In this document: one piece after another, positions 26,123-34,910 of the stretch
Layout of the letters: every line of letters begins with the position of its first letter
How positions within the stretch are numbered: position 1 is the stretch's first letter
From: Eubacteriaceae bacterium
GTDB lineage: Bacteria; Bacillota; Clostridia; Eubacteriales; Alkalibacteraceae
Direction of reading: 5' to 3'
Assembly: GCA_003446375.1 (NCBI GenBank)
Contig: DMAW01000059.1
Coordinates: 1 to 57,988 of the forward strand
DNA length: 57,988 nt
Translations under genes and position numbers: made by a program
The notes under the pieces: model-generated
Told to the model about the DNA's origin: nothing
Seen by the model: only the letters and a program-made list of their open reading frames with translations
The model's database searches: none

Positions 26123-27373
26123 ATGAAAGTATTGGTGATAGGTTCAGGTGGTAGAGAGCATGCTTTGGCATGGAAGATAAGCCAGAGTCCAAAGGTAGAT
26201 AAGATTTACTGTGCGCCGGGGAATGCGGGCACTGAGGATTTAGCAGAAAATGTAGATATCAAGGTTGATGATATAGAGGCACTGGCAGATTTTGCGCAAA
26301 AGGAAAGCATTGACTTGACTGTTGTAGGTCCGGAGCTTCCTTTGGTAATGGGAATCAGTGATGAGTTTAACAAAAGAAATCTTGCTGTATTTGGTCCGGA
26401 TAAAATCTGCTCTCAATTTGAAGGCAGCAAGGCATTTACAAAGAAGTTTCTTATGAAGTACAAAATCCCCACTGCAGAGTATGGAGAATATGATCATATA
26501 CAAGATGCCATAAAAGACATCGACAAGTATGGCTACCCTGTTGTGATAAAAGCAGATGGCCTTGCAGCTGGAAAAGGGGTCGTAATAGCAGAGACCAAGG
26601 ATGTCGCGTTGGATGCTTTAAATGACATGATGAAAAAGAGAGTGTTTGGTGAATCCGGCAAGGTCGTGGTTCTTGAAGAGTTCTTGGAAGGCATAGAAGC
26701 ATCTGTGCTCTGTTTTGTAGATGGCAAAAGTATTATTCCTATGGAAAGCGCACAGGACTATAAAAGGATATTTGACGGGGACAAAGGCCTTAATACCGGT
26801 GGAATGGGTACTTATTCTCCAAATAGGCTCTTTGATTTTAAATTGGAAGAAACTATGGAAAAAGAGATACTCGAGCCTGTTATGAGAGGCCTTTTGATGG
26901 AAGGCATGGACTTTAGGGGAGTATTGTTCATCGGGCTAATGATTAAAGACGGAAAACCAAAAGTGTTAGAGTTTAACGTAAGATTTGGAGATCCTGAGAC
27001 AGAGTCGGTTTTGTTGAGGATGGAGTCGGATATTGTAGATATTTTCGAGAAAGTAGTAAAAGGAGAATTGTCAAAAGAAGATCTTAAATGGAAACTAGAT
27101 AAGGCGGTATGTGTCGTGTTGGCTTCTGGGGGATATCCGGGAGACTATGAAAAAGGCAAAGATATAAAAGGCATCGATCAAGTTAAAGAAGCCATTGTTT
27201 TTCATTGCGGGACAAAAAAAGCAGCGGGTGGGAAAATATTAACTGATGGCGGCAGAGTTTTGGCTGTTTCAGCACTGGGAAAAGACCTCGACGAAGCGGC
27301 AAAAAAAGTGTACAGCGAAATTGAGAAAATTAGCTTTGAAGGAATGCAGTATCGAAAAGATATAAGTAAATAA
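26123..27373 (+). CDS. purD: Phosphoribosylamine--glycine ligase
   Basis: PurD joins phosphoribosylamine and glycine with ATP. The 416 residues form an ATP-grasp enzyme, with the opening VLVIGSGGREHALAWK, the VIKADGLAAGKGVV nucleotide segment, NTGGMGTYSP and the metal site in EFNVRFGDPE. It is the last purine gene here. purE, purK, purB and purA are not in the window and must be elsewhere if the pathway is complete. Confidence 0.97.
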   Translation: MKVLVIGSGGREHALAWKISQSPKVDKIYCAPGNAGTEDLAENVDIKVDDIEALADFAQKESIDLTVVGPELPLVMGISDEFNKRNLAVFGPDKICSQFEGSKAFTKKFLMKYKIPTAEYGEYDHIQDAIKDIDKYGYPVVIKADGLAAGKGVVIAETKDVALDALNDMMKKRVFGESGKVVVLEEFLEGIEASVLCFVDGKSIIPMESAQDYKRIFDGDKGLNTGGMGTYSPNRLFDFKLEETMEKEILEPVMRGLLMEGMDFRGVLFIGLMIKDGKPKVLEFNVRFGDPETESVLLRMESDIVDIFEKVVKGELSKEDLKWKLDKAVCVVLASGGYPGDYEKGKDIKGIDQVKEAIVFHCGTKKAAGGKILTDGGRVLAVSALGKDLDEAAKKVYSEIEKISFEGMQYRKDISK

Positions 27374-27452
27374 CCTTTATTGGCCTATGCAGCTTGTAAT
27401 TTTCAAGGTTTTATGGAATAATGTAATTAATATTCTTTAAGGGAGAAAGCCA

Positions 27453-27755
27453 GTGAAAAAGAAAAGGAGAAAAAAACCTAACAGATCCACTTGGTTGATT
27501 GTCTTATTGATATGCGGGTATTTTCTTTATAATTTTGTGTCCACCGAAATCCAATTGATTCAGTTGAGAAATCAAAGGGATGATCTTCAGGAACAAATCT
27601 CTATTGAAAAAGATAAATCCGATCAACTTGCCCAGGAGCTGGAACAAATCCATTCTGATGAGTATATCGAGACATTGGCGAGACGTTATTTTGGACTCGT
27701 TTATCCCCGTGAGAAAATCATTATTGAAGTCGAACCTGATAGCAATAATAACTAA
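27453..27755 (+). CDS. divIC: DivIC/FtsL-like septum formation initiator
   Basis: A 100-residue bitopic protein: basic N-terminus, one membrane helix (about 11-30), then a Leu/Gln-rich coiled coil (about 32-65) and the short RYFGLVYPREKII segment typical of the DivIC/FtsB group. These proteins form the FtsL-DivIB-DivIC complex that controls septal peptidoglycan synthesis. It starts with GTG at 27453 after GGGAG. Its place before the S1-domain gene matches divIC-yabR in Bacillus. The symbol rests on that synteny plus topology, since sequence conservation in this family is low. Confidence 0.85.
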   Translation: MKKKRRKKPNRSTWLIVLLICGYFLYNFVSTEIQLIQLRNQRDDLQEQISIEKDKSDQLAQELEQIHSDEYIETLARRYFGLVYPREKIIIEVEPDSNNN

Positions 27756-27780
27756 CAAATAAACAAGGAGGATTTTTTTG

Positions 27781-28197
27781 ATGCCATTTGAGGTTAATCA
27801 AATTGTTGAAGGTGTTGTAAAGAGCATCACCAAGTTTGGAGCATTTATCGATTTAGGGGGTAAGGTAGGGCTGGTTCACATATCAGAAGTGGCTGACGGA
27901 TACGTTAAAGAAGTTTCGGATCACCTGAATGTAAACGACAAGGTAAAAGTGAAGGTTATTTCAGTGGCTGAAGGCAAGGTAGGCCTTTCCATTAGACAGG
28001 CTCAGCCTAAAAAAGAGGAGGCGCCAAGACCAAGGTCGAACCCAAAACCATCTGGTTTTAAAAAGAGTGCGCCGATAAATAGCGCGCCAGTAACGATTGA
28101 TGATAAAATAAGCCAATTTTTAAAAGACAGCGACGAAAGACAGCAGGCTTTGAAAAAAAGCGCTAAAAAGGGCAAGAACAGGTGTTTTAACAGATAG
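27781..28197 (+). CDS. S1-domain RNA-binding protein (YabR-like)
   Basis: An S1 domain covers residues 1-72 (VEGVVKSITKFGAFIDLGG, then GLVHISEVADGYV). A Pro/Lys-rich linker and a basic tail follow, total 138 residues. YabR-type proteins associate with ribosomes or RNA; the precise role is not established. ATG 27781 with AAGGAGG upstream is preferred; an in-frame TTG is 3 bases earlier. It lies 25 bases after the divIC-like gene and ends in a terminator. Confidence 0.88.
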   Translation: MPFEVNQIVEGVVKSITKFGAFIDLGGKVGLVHISEVADGYVKEVSDHLNVNDKVKVKVISVAEGKVGLSIRQAQPKKEEAPRPRSNPKPSGFKKSAPINSAPVTIDDKISQFLKDSDERQQALKKSAKKGKNRCFNR

Positions 28198-28214
28198 CAA
28201 TCATAAAAAATCAT

Positions 28215-28238
28215 GCATCCCATAGGGGTGCTTTTTTA
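28215..28238 (+). terminator. Intrinsic terminator after the S1 gene
   Basis: A 7-bp stem (28215-28221 with 28225-28231, one G-U pair), 3-base loop, then six Ts. Confidence 0.88.
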
Positions 28239-28269
28239 AAAAGAAATTTACTGCAAAGGAAGTATTGGT

Positions 28270-29178
28270 TTGAAGATAGCGGCTGTTGATATAGGTACAA
28301 ATTCTATGAGACTTATGATAGCAAAAATCGAGGATGAAAAGATAGTTCATAAAGAAAAATATTTGTTCTTCACTAGAATGGGTGAAGGGATGGATAAATC
28401 AAAAACGATACCGGAAGAAGTTATTGAAAGAAACATAAACAGTCTTAAAGAGATAAAAGGTATATGTGATGATAGAGAAGTAGACAAAATAATTGCTTAT
28501 GGAACAAGTGCTTTGAGGGATGCTGAAAATAAATCTGAATTTATAAATAGGGCAATGGATAAGAGCGGGATAAAGGTGGAAGTCATCTCTGGTGAAGAAG
28601 AGGCGTATTATGGGTATTTAGGCGTAAGCCGATCTCTTGATTTACAAGATTTTATGATAATGGATGTAGGTGGAGGAAGCACGGAGTTTATTCGAATCGA
28701 AAATGGAGAGAAAAAGTATTTAAAAAGCTTGAACATTGGGTCCGTAAGATTAAATGAAAGATTTTCCTTGAAAGATCCTCCGGACAAAAAACAGTTGGAT
28801 GAGCTTATGAAGCATCTCGATGAAATTTTTGATGAGAACTTTGGCGATGAAAACGTGGATGCCTCTTTAGTGGGGATAGGTGGCACTGCTACTGCTCTTT
28901 CTGCGATAAACCTTGGTCTTGATTCGTATGATCCAGATAAAATCGATGGAAGCGTGATTGCATACGACGATGTTGAAAAAATATTTGAAGATCTGTCACA
29001 GATGAGGTTAGATGAAAGGCTGGCAGTAAAAGGGCTAGAACCCAAGCGAGCGGATATTATAGTTGCAGGGGCGGCAATTATAAAAAGGTATATGGAGCGC
29101 GACAAGATTCGTGAGATAATAATCAGTGATAGCGACAATTTGGAAGGCTCTGTGTACCATAATATAAAAAAGAAATAA
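28270..29178 (+). CDS. Ppx/GppA-type exopolyphosphatase / pppGpp phosphatase
   Basis: The 302-residue protein has the ASKHA-fold opening AAVDIGTNSMRLMIAKI, the second phosphate loop MDVGGGSTEF and the VISGEEEAYYGYLG segment of the Ppx/GppA family. These enzymes hydrolyse polyphosphate or the pentaphosphate alarmone; sequence alone does not separate the two. It is the short form, lacking the C-terminal HD-like extension of the E. coli enzymes. It starts with TTG 28270 behind AAAGGAAG. It occupies the place where Bacillus has spoIIE, before tilS. Confidence 0.9.
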   Translation: MKIAAVDIGTNSMRLMIAKIEDEKIVHKEKYLFFTRMGEGMDKSKTIPEEVIERNINSLKEIKGICDDREVDKIIAYGTSALRDAENKSEFINRAMDKSGIKVEVISGEEEAYYGYLGVSRSLDLQDFMIMDVGGGSTEFIRIENGEKKYLKSLNIGSVRLNERFSLKDPPDKKQLDELMKHLDEIFDENFGDENVDASLVGIGGTATALSAINLGLDSYDPDKIDGSVIAYDDVEKIFEDLSQMRLDERLAVKGLEPKRADIIVAGAAIIKRYMERDKIREIIISDSDNLEGSVYHNIKKK

Positions 29179-29193
29179 AATTAAGAAAAGGTA

Positions 29194-29222
29194 TTGACTT
29201 AAGAATATATATATACTATAAT
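29194..29222 (+). promoter_or_regulatory. tRNA operon promoter
   Basis: TTGACT (29194-29199), 17 bases, TATAAT (29217-29222), 38 bases before the first tRNA. This is the best promoter match in the chromosomal part. Confidence 0.85.
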
Positions 29223-29259
29223 GATGCTTGTCTCTTAAAAGATGTTGTTTTCAAAAAGG

Positions 29260-29348
29260 GCCGGAGTGGCGGAACTGGCAGACGCACAGGACTTAAAATC
29301 CTGCGATCCTAAAAGATCGTATCGGTTCGATTCCGATCTCCGGCACCA
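29260..29348 (+). tRNA. tRNA-Leu (UAA)
   Basis: An 89-base tRNA with a long variable arm. Acceptor GCCGGAG pairs with CTCCGGC, the anticodon loop is CTTAAAA (anticodon UAA), the T-loop is GTTCGATTC, and CCA is encoded. Confidence 0.97.
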
Positions 29349-29353
29349 AGCGA

Positions 29354-29429
<76 letters not shown>

Positions 29430-29436
29430 TTTACTT

Positions 29437-29513
29437 GGCGGCGTAGCTCAGTTGGCTAGAGCATACGGTTCATACCCGTAGTGTCAGCGGTTCAAATCCG
29501 TTCGCCGCTACCA
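29437..29513 (+). tRNA. Elongator tRNA-Met (CAU)
   Basis: Acceptor GGCGGCG pairs with CGCCGCT; anticodon loop TTCATAC; CCA encoded. The sequence is close to the Bacillus elongator tRNA-Met and unlike tRNA-Ile2, so it is probably not a TilS substrate despite the CAU anticodon. Confidence 0.92.
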
Positions 29514-29530
29514 TATTCACTTATTAACCT

Positions 29531-29605
29531 GGCCCCTTGGTCAAGCGGTTAAGACACCGCCCTTTCACGGCGGTAACAGGGGTTCGAGTCCCCTAGGGGT
29601 CACCA
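29531..29605 (+). tRNA. tRNA-Glu (UUC)
   Basis: Acceptor GGCCCCT pairs with AGGGGTC, anticodon loop CTTTCAC (UUC), CCA encoded. Confidence 0.96.
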
Positions 29606-29660
29606 TTTAATTTAATAAACGGTTATTTGCGCAGACAAAAGTCGCTCATTTAACTGAAGG

Positions 29661-29684
29661 AGTCGAAGATCTTGATCTTTGACT
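29661..29684 (+). other. Hairpin between tRNA-Glu and tRNA-Val
   Basis: The arms 29661-29671 and 29674-29684 are inverted repeats with a single G-U pair, giving at least 9 bp with a 6-base loop. There is no T-tract. It may guide processing of the tRNA precursor in the 86-base spacer. Confidence 0.5.
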
Positions 29685-29691
29685 GCACTTT

Positions 29692-29767
29692 GGTCGCATA
29701 GCTCAGCTGGGAGAGCACCTGCCTTACAAGCAGGGGGTCATAGGTTCGAGCCCTATTGCGACCACCA
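29692..29767 (+). tRNA. tRNA-Val (UAC)
   Basis: Acceptor GGTCGCA pairs with TGCGACC, anticodon loop CTTACAA (UAC), CCA encoded. Confidence 0.96.
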
Positions 29768-29775
29768 TTTTTTAA

Positions 29776-29801
29776 GTTCATGCAGATGGGCTTTTTTTTT
29801 A
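29776..29801 (+). terminator. Terminator of the tRNA operon
   Basis: A 7-bp stem with two G-U pairs and a GCAG loop is followed by nine Ts. The stem is modest, but the T-tract is strong. Confidence 0.75.
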
Positions 29802-29906
29802 TGAGAACAATTAATAAGCTGCAAACATTAAACGAGGGTTTTAACTGTTGAATCCTATTATAAAAAAATGTAGAATACAATTATAAAATATAAAGACGGT
29901 GGATTG

Positions 29907-31307
29907 ATGGAGAGAGCTGTTTTAAAACATATAAGCCAAACTAAAATGATTTGTAAGGGTGATACTGTGATAGTAGGTGTTTCGGGGGGAGCAGATTCAA
30001 TGGCTCTCTTGCACATATTAAAGGAATGGCGCAGTCAAACCTATATAAAAATAATAGTAGCACATGTGAATCACAATTTAAGGGAAGAAGAATCAGACAA
30101 AGATGAGATCTTGGTCAGAAATTACTGTAAAGAGCACGACATAGAGCTTAGAGTGTTAAATGCCCGTGTAAGAGAATACTGCGACTTTAAAGGGGTTTCC
30201 TTAGAAGAGGGGGGCAGGACTATACGGTATAATTTTTACAACTTGATCAAGAAAAAGCATAAGTCTGTAAAAATAGCTACTGGGCACCACAAGGACGATC
30301 AAGTGGAAACTGTGATCATGAGGATAATCAGAGGGACGGGGATCAATGGGTTAAAGGGAATTGAACCTATCAGAAAAGATGGAGTGGTAAGACCGTTGTT
30401 GCCTGTGTGCAAAGAAGATATCCTGGGATTTTGCCAGGAAAAACGTGTGCCTTACCGAACTGATGCCTCAAACCTTGAGGTGGATTACCACAGAAACAAG
30501 ATTAGGCACGAACTGATTCCAATCTTAAAGAGATATAATCCGTCAATAGAGGAAAGCATCTCGAATTTATCCAAGGTTGCAATGGAGTATGAGGAGCATG
30601 TAAAAAATGACATGGATAGTTTATGGCTAAAGTATAAAGATGCTAAAAATATAGATTACTTTGCTTTGGCGCAGGAAACGCCATTAATGCAAAAGAAATT
30701 GTTGTTAAGAAAGATTAAAGAAATTTGCGGTAATATAAATTTTCAGCATATACATCTTGATAAGGCTGTTGAAAAGATTAAAGATGCCCAAGATACTACG
30801 TGGACGATATCATTGCCGGAAAGCTATATTTTGAGAAGATCCTATGATGAGATTACGGTGGAGCCAGAAGAAGCGAATTTAGGCATGCCGTACTTCGAAT
30901 ACAAAATGCTTCCCGGCAAAAGCTATGTATTTCCCAAAATCAATGCTATAGTGCAAGCTAGAGTTGAAAAAAACGATAAAACACAAAAAAAAGATGAAAA
31001 ACAAAGAGGATTTGTTTTTGATTATGATAGAATTAATAAAATTGGGGAACATATCACTATAAGACAGAGAAAGCCTGGTGACAGGATTATACCTTTAGGA
31101 CATAATAACAAGAAAAAAACAAAAGAGATTCTTATAGATAAAAAGATACCGTCCGTTGAAAGGGACGGAATCCTTGTGTTTGAAGTCGGTGGAGAAATCA
31201 TGTGGCTTGCAGGCGTGATGCCTAGCGATGCTTTTAAGGTCACTAAGGATACAAAAAAAATACTGCGCCTAGCGCTTTATAAAATACAGGAGGAAGCAGA
31301 TGCGTAA
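29907..31307 (+). CDS. tilS: tRNA(Ile)-lysidine synthetase
   Basis: TilS converts C34 of tRNA-Ile2 (CAU) to lysidine so that it reads AUA. The PP-loop is GVSGGADSMALLH (about residues 24-36), with the GHHKDDQVETV motif at about 123-133 and the TilS-C domain at the end (HITIRQRKPGDRIIPLG). The 466-residue length is normal. ATG 29907 is chosen; a TTG lies one codon upstream. The stop overlaps the hpt start, the conserved tilS-hpt-ftsH order. Confidence 0.95.
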   Translation: MERAVLKHISQTKMICKGDTVIVGVSGGADSMALLHILKEWRSQTYIKIIVAHVNHNLREEESDKDEILVRNYCKEHDIELRVLNARVREYCDFKGVSLEEGGRTIRYNFYNLIKKKHKSVKIATGHHKDDQVETVIMRIIRGTGINGLKGIEPIRKDGVVRPLLPVCKEDILGFCQEKRVPYRTDASNLEVDYHRNKIRHELIPILKRYNPSIEESISNLSKVAMEYEEHVKNDMDSLWLKYKDAKNIDYFALAQETPLMQKKLLLRKIKEICGNINFQHIHLDKAVEKIKDAQDTTWTISLPESYILRRSYDEITVEPEEANLGMPYFEYKMLPGKSYVFPKINAIVQARVEKNDKTQKKDEKQRGFVFDYDRINKIGEHITIRQRKPGDRIIPLGHNNKKKTKEILIDKKIPSVERDGILVFEVGGEIMWLAGVMPSDAFKVTKDTKKILRLALYKIQEEADA

Positions 31308-31836
31308 TGATATTAAAGATGTATTGATTGACGAAAAAACTTTAAAGAAAAGGGTAAGCGAACTTGGAAAAGAGCTGGCAGAAGAATATAAGGATAAAAA
31401 TCCTCTAGTGATCTGCGTGCTAAAAGGATCTGTCTTGTTCATGTCCGACTTGGTACAGAGCATGGATATCCCATTGGAAATAGACTTTATGGCCATATCA
31501 AGTTATGGCTCGGGAACCCGCAGCTCAGGTGAAGTCAGGATATTGAAAGATTTAGATAAAAGCGTTGAAGGAAGGGATTTGCTGATAATAGAAGATATAG
31601 TCGATAGTGGGCTTACTCTTTCATATCTTATAAGAATATTTAAAGATAGAAACACCAATTCAATTAAGGTGTGCAGTCTTTTGGATAAACCTGAAAGAAG
31701 GACATCCGAAGTCGAAATAGATTACGTTGGCTTTGTTGTGCCTGATGAATTTGTTGTAGGTTATGGTCTTGATTTTGCCGAGAGGTACAGAAACTTACCA
31801 TTTATAGGTGTATTAAAGGAAGAAGTATACGCCTAG
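31300..31836 (+). CDS. hpt: Hypoxanthine phosphoribosyltransferase
   Basis: Hpt salvages hypoxanthine (and often guanine) using PRPP. The 178 residues carry CVLKGSVLFMSDL and the PRPP loop LLIIEDIVDSGLTL, plus the family tail VVGYGLDFAERYRNLPFIGVL. It overlaps tilS by 8 bases, so translation is coupled. AGGAGG precedes ATG 31300. Confidence 0.96.
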   Translation: MRNDIKDVLIDEKTLKKRVSELGKELAEEYKDKNPLVICVLKGSVLFMSDLVQSMDIPLEIDFMAISSYGSGTRSSGEVRILKDLDKSVEGRDLLIIEDIVDSGLTLSYLIRIFKDRNTNSIKVCSLLDKPERRTSEVEIDYVGFVVPDEFVVGYGLDFAERYRNLPFIGVLKEEVYA

Positions 31837-31842
31837 GTTTGA

Positions 31843-31871
31843 TTGTAATTCTATAAAATGTATGTTAGAAT
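31843..31871 (+). promoter_or_regulatory. Likely ftsH promoter
   Basis: TTGTAA (31843-31848), 17 bases, TAGAAT (31866-31871), 38 bases before the ftsH TTG start. Confidence 0.5.
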
Positions 31872-31909
31872 GATATATCACAATTTTATTAGCGAAGGAG
31901 AGTGAAAGC

Positions 31910-33712
31910 TTGAATAAATATTTGCGGATGATCAGCTTTTATATGATTGTTCTTCTTATCATAATACTAGCTGTAACGACTATAAACACAGGTCAAACCG
32001 ACGTTGAGATCATATCGTATGATGAATTGGTTTCTGGCATAACCAATAATACCGTTGAAGAGTTAAACGTTGATATAGACCGATACAAAGTTGAAGGAAA
32101 ACTTAGTGATGGGACTGAATTTGTAAGCATCGTAATACCCAGTTCATTTACTGAATTTGTAAATAACCACATACAAAGCGGAGGAGAGATAGATATATCG
32201 TATATGGAGCCTGAACAGACTCCATGGTGGGTGACTATTCTTCCTACATTGTTCCTAGTGGTTTTAATGGTAGTGTTTTTCTTGATGTTCACACAGCAAT
32301 CCGGCGGAGGCGGAGGGAAGGTCATGTCCTTTGGGAAGAGCAAGGCCAGACTTCATACTCCATCGAAAAAAGGTGTGACATTTAAAAATGTTGCTGGTGC
32401 TGATGAGGAGAAAGAAGAGCTCGAAGAGATAGTAGACTTCTTGAAGTCTCCTGTAAGATATCTGGAGCTTGGAGCTAGAATACCAAAAGGAGTGTTGTTG
32501 GTAGGACCTCCGGGAACGGGAAAGACCCTTCTTGCGAGAGCTGTTGCAGGAGAGGCAGGAGTTCCGTTTTTTAGCATAAGCGGATCTGACTTTGTTGAGA
32601 TGTTCGTTGGTGTTGGTGCGTCGAGGGTGAGGGATTTGTTTGAAACAGCCAAGAAAAATTCTCCTTGCATCATTTTTATAGATGAAATAGATGCGGTAGG
32701 ACGTCAAAGAGGAGCAGGACTTGGCGGAGGGCACGATGAGAGAGAGCAGACACTTAACCAGTTGCTTGTTGAGATGGACGGTTTTGGTGAGAATGAAGGA
32801 ATCATAATGATTGCTGCGACCAACAGACCAGATATTTTAGACCCTGCGCTTTTAAGGCCTGGACGTTTTGACAGGCAGATAGTTGTAGGCAGACCTGATG
32901 TCAAAGGGCGTGAAGAAATACTTAAGGTTCACATAAAAGACAAGCCGTTGGAAGATGAGATTGAACTTAGAACGATTGCTAAGAGCACCCCCGGATTTAC
33001 AGGCGCCGACCTTGAAAATATAATGAACGAGTCAGCTTTGTTAGCTGCGAGAAAGCGCAAGAAAAAAATTGGAATGCAAGAACTGGAAGAAGCAATTAAA
33101 AGGGTTATAGCCGGTCCGGAAAAGAAAAGCAGGCTAATAACCGAGCATGACAGGAAGATTACTGCAGTACACGAAGCGGGACATGCTATTGTTATGAAGG
33201 TTCTCCCTAATTGCGATGAAGTTCATGAAATTTCGATAATACCTAGGGGCATGGCCGCAGGATATACACTGGCATTGCCTGAAAATGACAACAGCCACAT
33301 ATCAAAAGCGAAACTGACGGATGAAATAGCTGGGCTGCTAGGTGGTCGAGCTGCAGAAAAAATCGTACTTGACGATATCTGTACAGGAGCTACTAATGAC
33401 ATAGAAAGAGCGACTGAAATGGCTAGGAAAATGGTTACTGAATTTGGTATGAGCGATTATCTAGGTCCTATGACTTTCGGAAGCAAGCACGATGAAGTAT
33501 TTATCGGCAAAGACCTTGCGAGAAGCAGAAACTACAGCGAAGAAGTAGCAGCTGCAATCGATAAGGAGATTAGGACGATAATTGATAACGCTTATAAAAA
33601 AGCTTTGAGCATCTTGGAAGAACACAGAGATAAGCTCGATAAAGTCAGCGAAGTGCTTTTGGAAAAAGAAACCATGAACAGCCAAGCATTCAATGAACTT
33701 TTCAACGAATAA
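31910..33712 (+). CDS. ftsH: ATP-dependent zinc metalloprotease FtsH
   Basis: FtsH degrades misassembled membrane proteins and short-lived regulators. The 600 residues show a first membrane helix (about 7-24), an extracytoplasmic stretch, a second helix (about 106-128), an AAA+ domain with Walker A GPPGTGKT at 199-206 and Walker B IIFIDEIDAVG. The zinc protease domain has HEAGH at 421-425 and a distal Asp near LDDICTGATND. A Gly-rich linker follows the second helix. It starts with TTG 31910 after AAGGAGAG, and a GNRA-loop terminator follows. Confidence 0.97.
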   Translation: MNKYLRMISFYMIVLLIIILAVTTINTGQTDVEIISYDELVSGITNNTVEELNVDIDRYKVEGKLSDGTEFVSIVIPSSFTEFVNNHIQSGGEIDISYMEPEQTPWWVTILPTLFLVVLMVVFFLMFTQQSGGGGGKVMSFGKSKARLHTPSKKGVTFKNVAGADEEKEELEEIVDFLKSPVRYLELGARIPKGVLLVGPPGTGKTLLARAVAGEAGVPFFSISGSDFVEMFVGVGASRVRDLFETAKKNSPCIIFIDEIDAVGRQRGAGLGGGHDEREQTLNQLLVEMDGFGENEGIIMIAATNRPDILDPALLRPGRFDRQIVVGRPDVKGREEILKVHIKDKPLEDEIELRTIAKSTPGFTGADLENIMNESALLAARKRKKKIGMQELEEAIKRVIAGPEKKSRLITEHDRKITAVHEAGHAIVMKVLPNCDEVHEISIIPRGMAAGYTLALPENDNSHISKAKLTDEIAGLLGGRAAEKIVLDDICTGATNDIERATEMARKMVTEFGMSDYLGPMTFGSKHDEVFIGKDLARSRNYSEEVAAAIDKEIRTIIDNAYKKALSILEEHRDKLDKVSEVLLEKETMNSQAFNELFNE

Positions 33713-33719
33713 ATAAAAC

Positions 33720-33748
33720 AACCATCCCGAAAGGGATGGTTTGTCTTG
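33720..33748 (+). terminator. Intrinsic terminator after ftsH
   Basis: A 9-bp stem (33720-33728 with 33733-33741) closed by a GAAA tetraloop, followed by TGTCTTGT. The stem is strong; the T-tract is interrupted. Confidence 0.75.
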
Positions 33749-33787
33749 TATCTATGCTTTAAGAATATCAAAAATGGAGGGGAAAAC

Positions 33788-34432
33788 GTGAAATACAAAG
33801 GAATTGTGTTTGATCTTGACGGAACCATAATTGATTCGGAAACGGGAATTGCAAAAGCATTCCAAATGGCACTTGCAACTAAAGGCATGACCGACACATT
33901 GGAAAATATTAAGAGACTGATAGGTCCTCCGCTTAGCAGGACTATAATAACAAAATACGGCTTTACTGAAGAAGAAGGAGCCGCAGCTATGCAAAAACAT
34001 AAGGAATACTATATAAGCAAAGGTTTATTTGAAAGCAATGTCTATGAAGGCGTTGAAGAGCTTTTAAAGTCATTGCAGGACAATAGCCTAGTCATGATGA
34101 TTGCAACGAATAAACCAGAATCTTATGCTGTAAAGCAGATGGAGCATTATGGTTTGAGCAGATACTTTCATAGTATAGTAGGAAACGACATGCCTCAAAA
34201 GAGAGGCACAAAAAAAGATTTTATCATTGAAGCTATCGCAAGTGCCGGCCTTAAGGCAAATGATGCGGTAATGGTAGGAGACAGAAATATCGATCTTGAT
34301 GCAGCAAAAGAAATCGGTATGGATACTGTAGGCGTGCTTTATGGTTACGGATCTAAAGATGAAATTGAAGGATGCGATCCGACTTACATGATAAGTTCTC
34401 CTTTGGAGCTCTTAGATGTTGTTTTAAAATGA
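33788..34432 (+). CDS. HAD-superfamily phosphatase, phosphoglycolate phosphatase-like
   Basis: A 214-residue haloacid-dehalogenase hydrolase with motif I VFDLDGTIIDSE, a helical cap, motif II IATNKP, a Lys in the PQKRGTKKDF region and motif IV VMVGDRNIDLDAAKEIG. This is the PpaX/Gph/YjjG-like group, which removes phosphate from small metabolites; the substrate is not predictable. GTG 33788 behind GGAGGGG is the likely start. An upstream in-frame start at 33746 would lie before the ribosome site. Confidence 0.88.
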   Translation: MKYKGIVFDLDGTIIDSETGIAKAFQMALATKGMTDTLENIKRLIGPPLSRTIITKYGFTEEEGAAAMQKHKEYYISKGLFESNVYEGVEELLKSLQDNSLVMMIATNKPESYAVKQMEHYGLSRYFHSIVGNDMPQKRGTKKDFIIEAIASAGLKANDAVMVGDRNIDLDAAKEIGMDTVGVLYGYGSKDEIEGCDPTYMISSPLELLDVVLK

Positions 34433-34468
34433 CTTGCAAAAACAAAATAAGTATGGAGGCATAATGAG

Positions 34469-34864
34469 ATGAAGATAGACGATATGGTAGGAGAAGAGCT
34501 CAGCGTTGAGATAACTGTGACTGAAAATGATACAGCAAAGGCATTTGGCAGCGGCTGCATAGATGTCTATGCTACCCCTAAAATGGTTGGTTTAATGGAA
34601 AATGCGGCATTAACATTGGCTCAAGCAGGATTGGATGAAGGATTCAGCACTGTAGGAACAAAGGTCGAAGTGAAGCATCTAGCAGCCACTCCTGTGGGAA
34701 TGAAGGTACGAGCAAAAGCGAAGCTGGTAGAAATCGACAGAAGAAGGCTGGTTTTTGAAGTGGAGGCATATGATGATGTTGAAACAATCGGAGAAGGAAC
34801 TCACGAGAGGTTTATCGTGGATATTGAAAAATTTTTAGATAAGAGCAAAAGTAAAATAAAATAA
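34469..34864 (+). CDS. Hot-dog fold thioesterase, FlK-like
   Basis: The 131-residue protein is a single hot-dog domain. A Thr in VYATPKMVGLMENAA, the Glu of LMEN and the His of GEGTHERFIVD occupy the places of the Thr-Glu-His triad of fluoroacetyl-CoA thioesterase FlK and relatives. In most bacteria such proteins hydrolyse ordinary acyl-CoAs, and fluoroacetate detoxification should not be assumed. GGAGG lies upstream of ATG 34469. It sits 36 bases after the HAD gene. Confidence 0.8.
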   Translation: MKIDDMVGEELSVEITVTENDTAKAFGSGCIDVYATPKMVGLMENAALTLAQAGLDEGFSTVGTKVEVKHLAATPVGMKVRAKAKLVEIDRRRLVFEVEAYDDVETIGEGTHERFIVDIEKFLDKSKSKIK

Positions 34865-34910
34865 TATTATGTCTTGTATCCTGATGGAACGAGAACAGGA
34901 GGAATCTACT

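Noticed and set aside
28608..29138. 176-codon open frame on the minus strand
   Set aside because: Antisense to ppx/gppA; Ser/Ile-rich composition expected from the complement, and no start signals.
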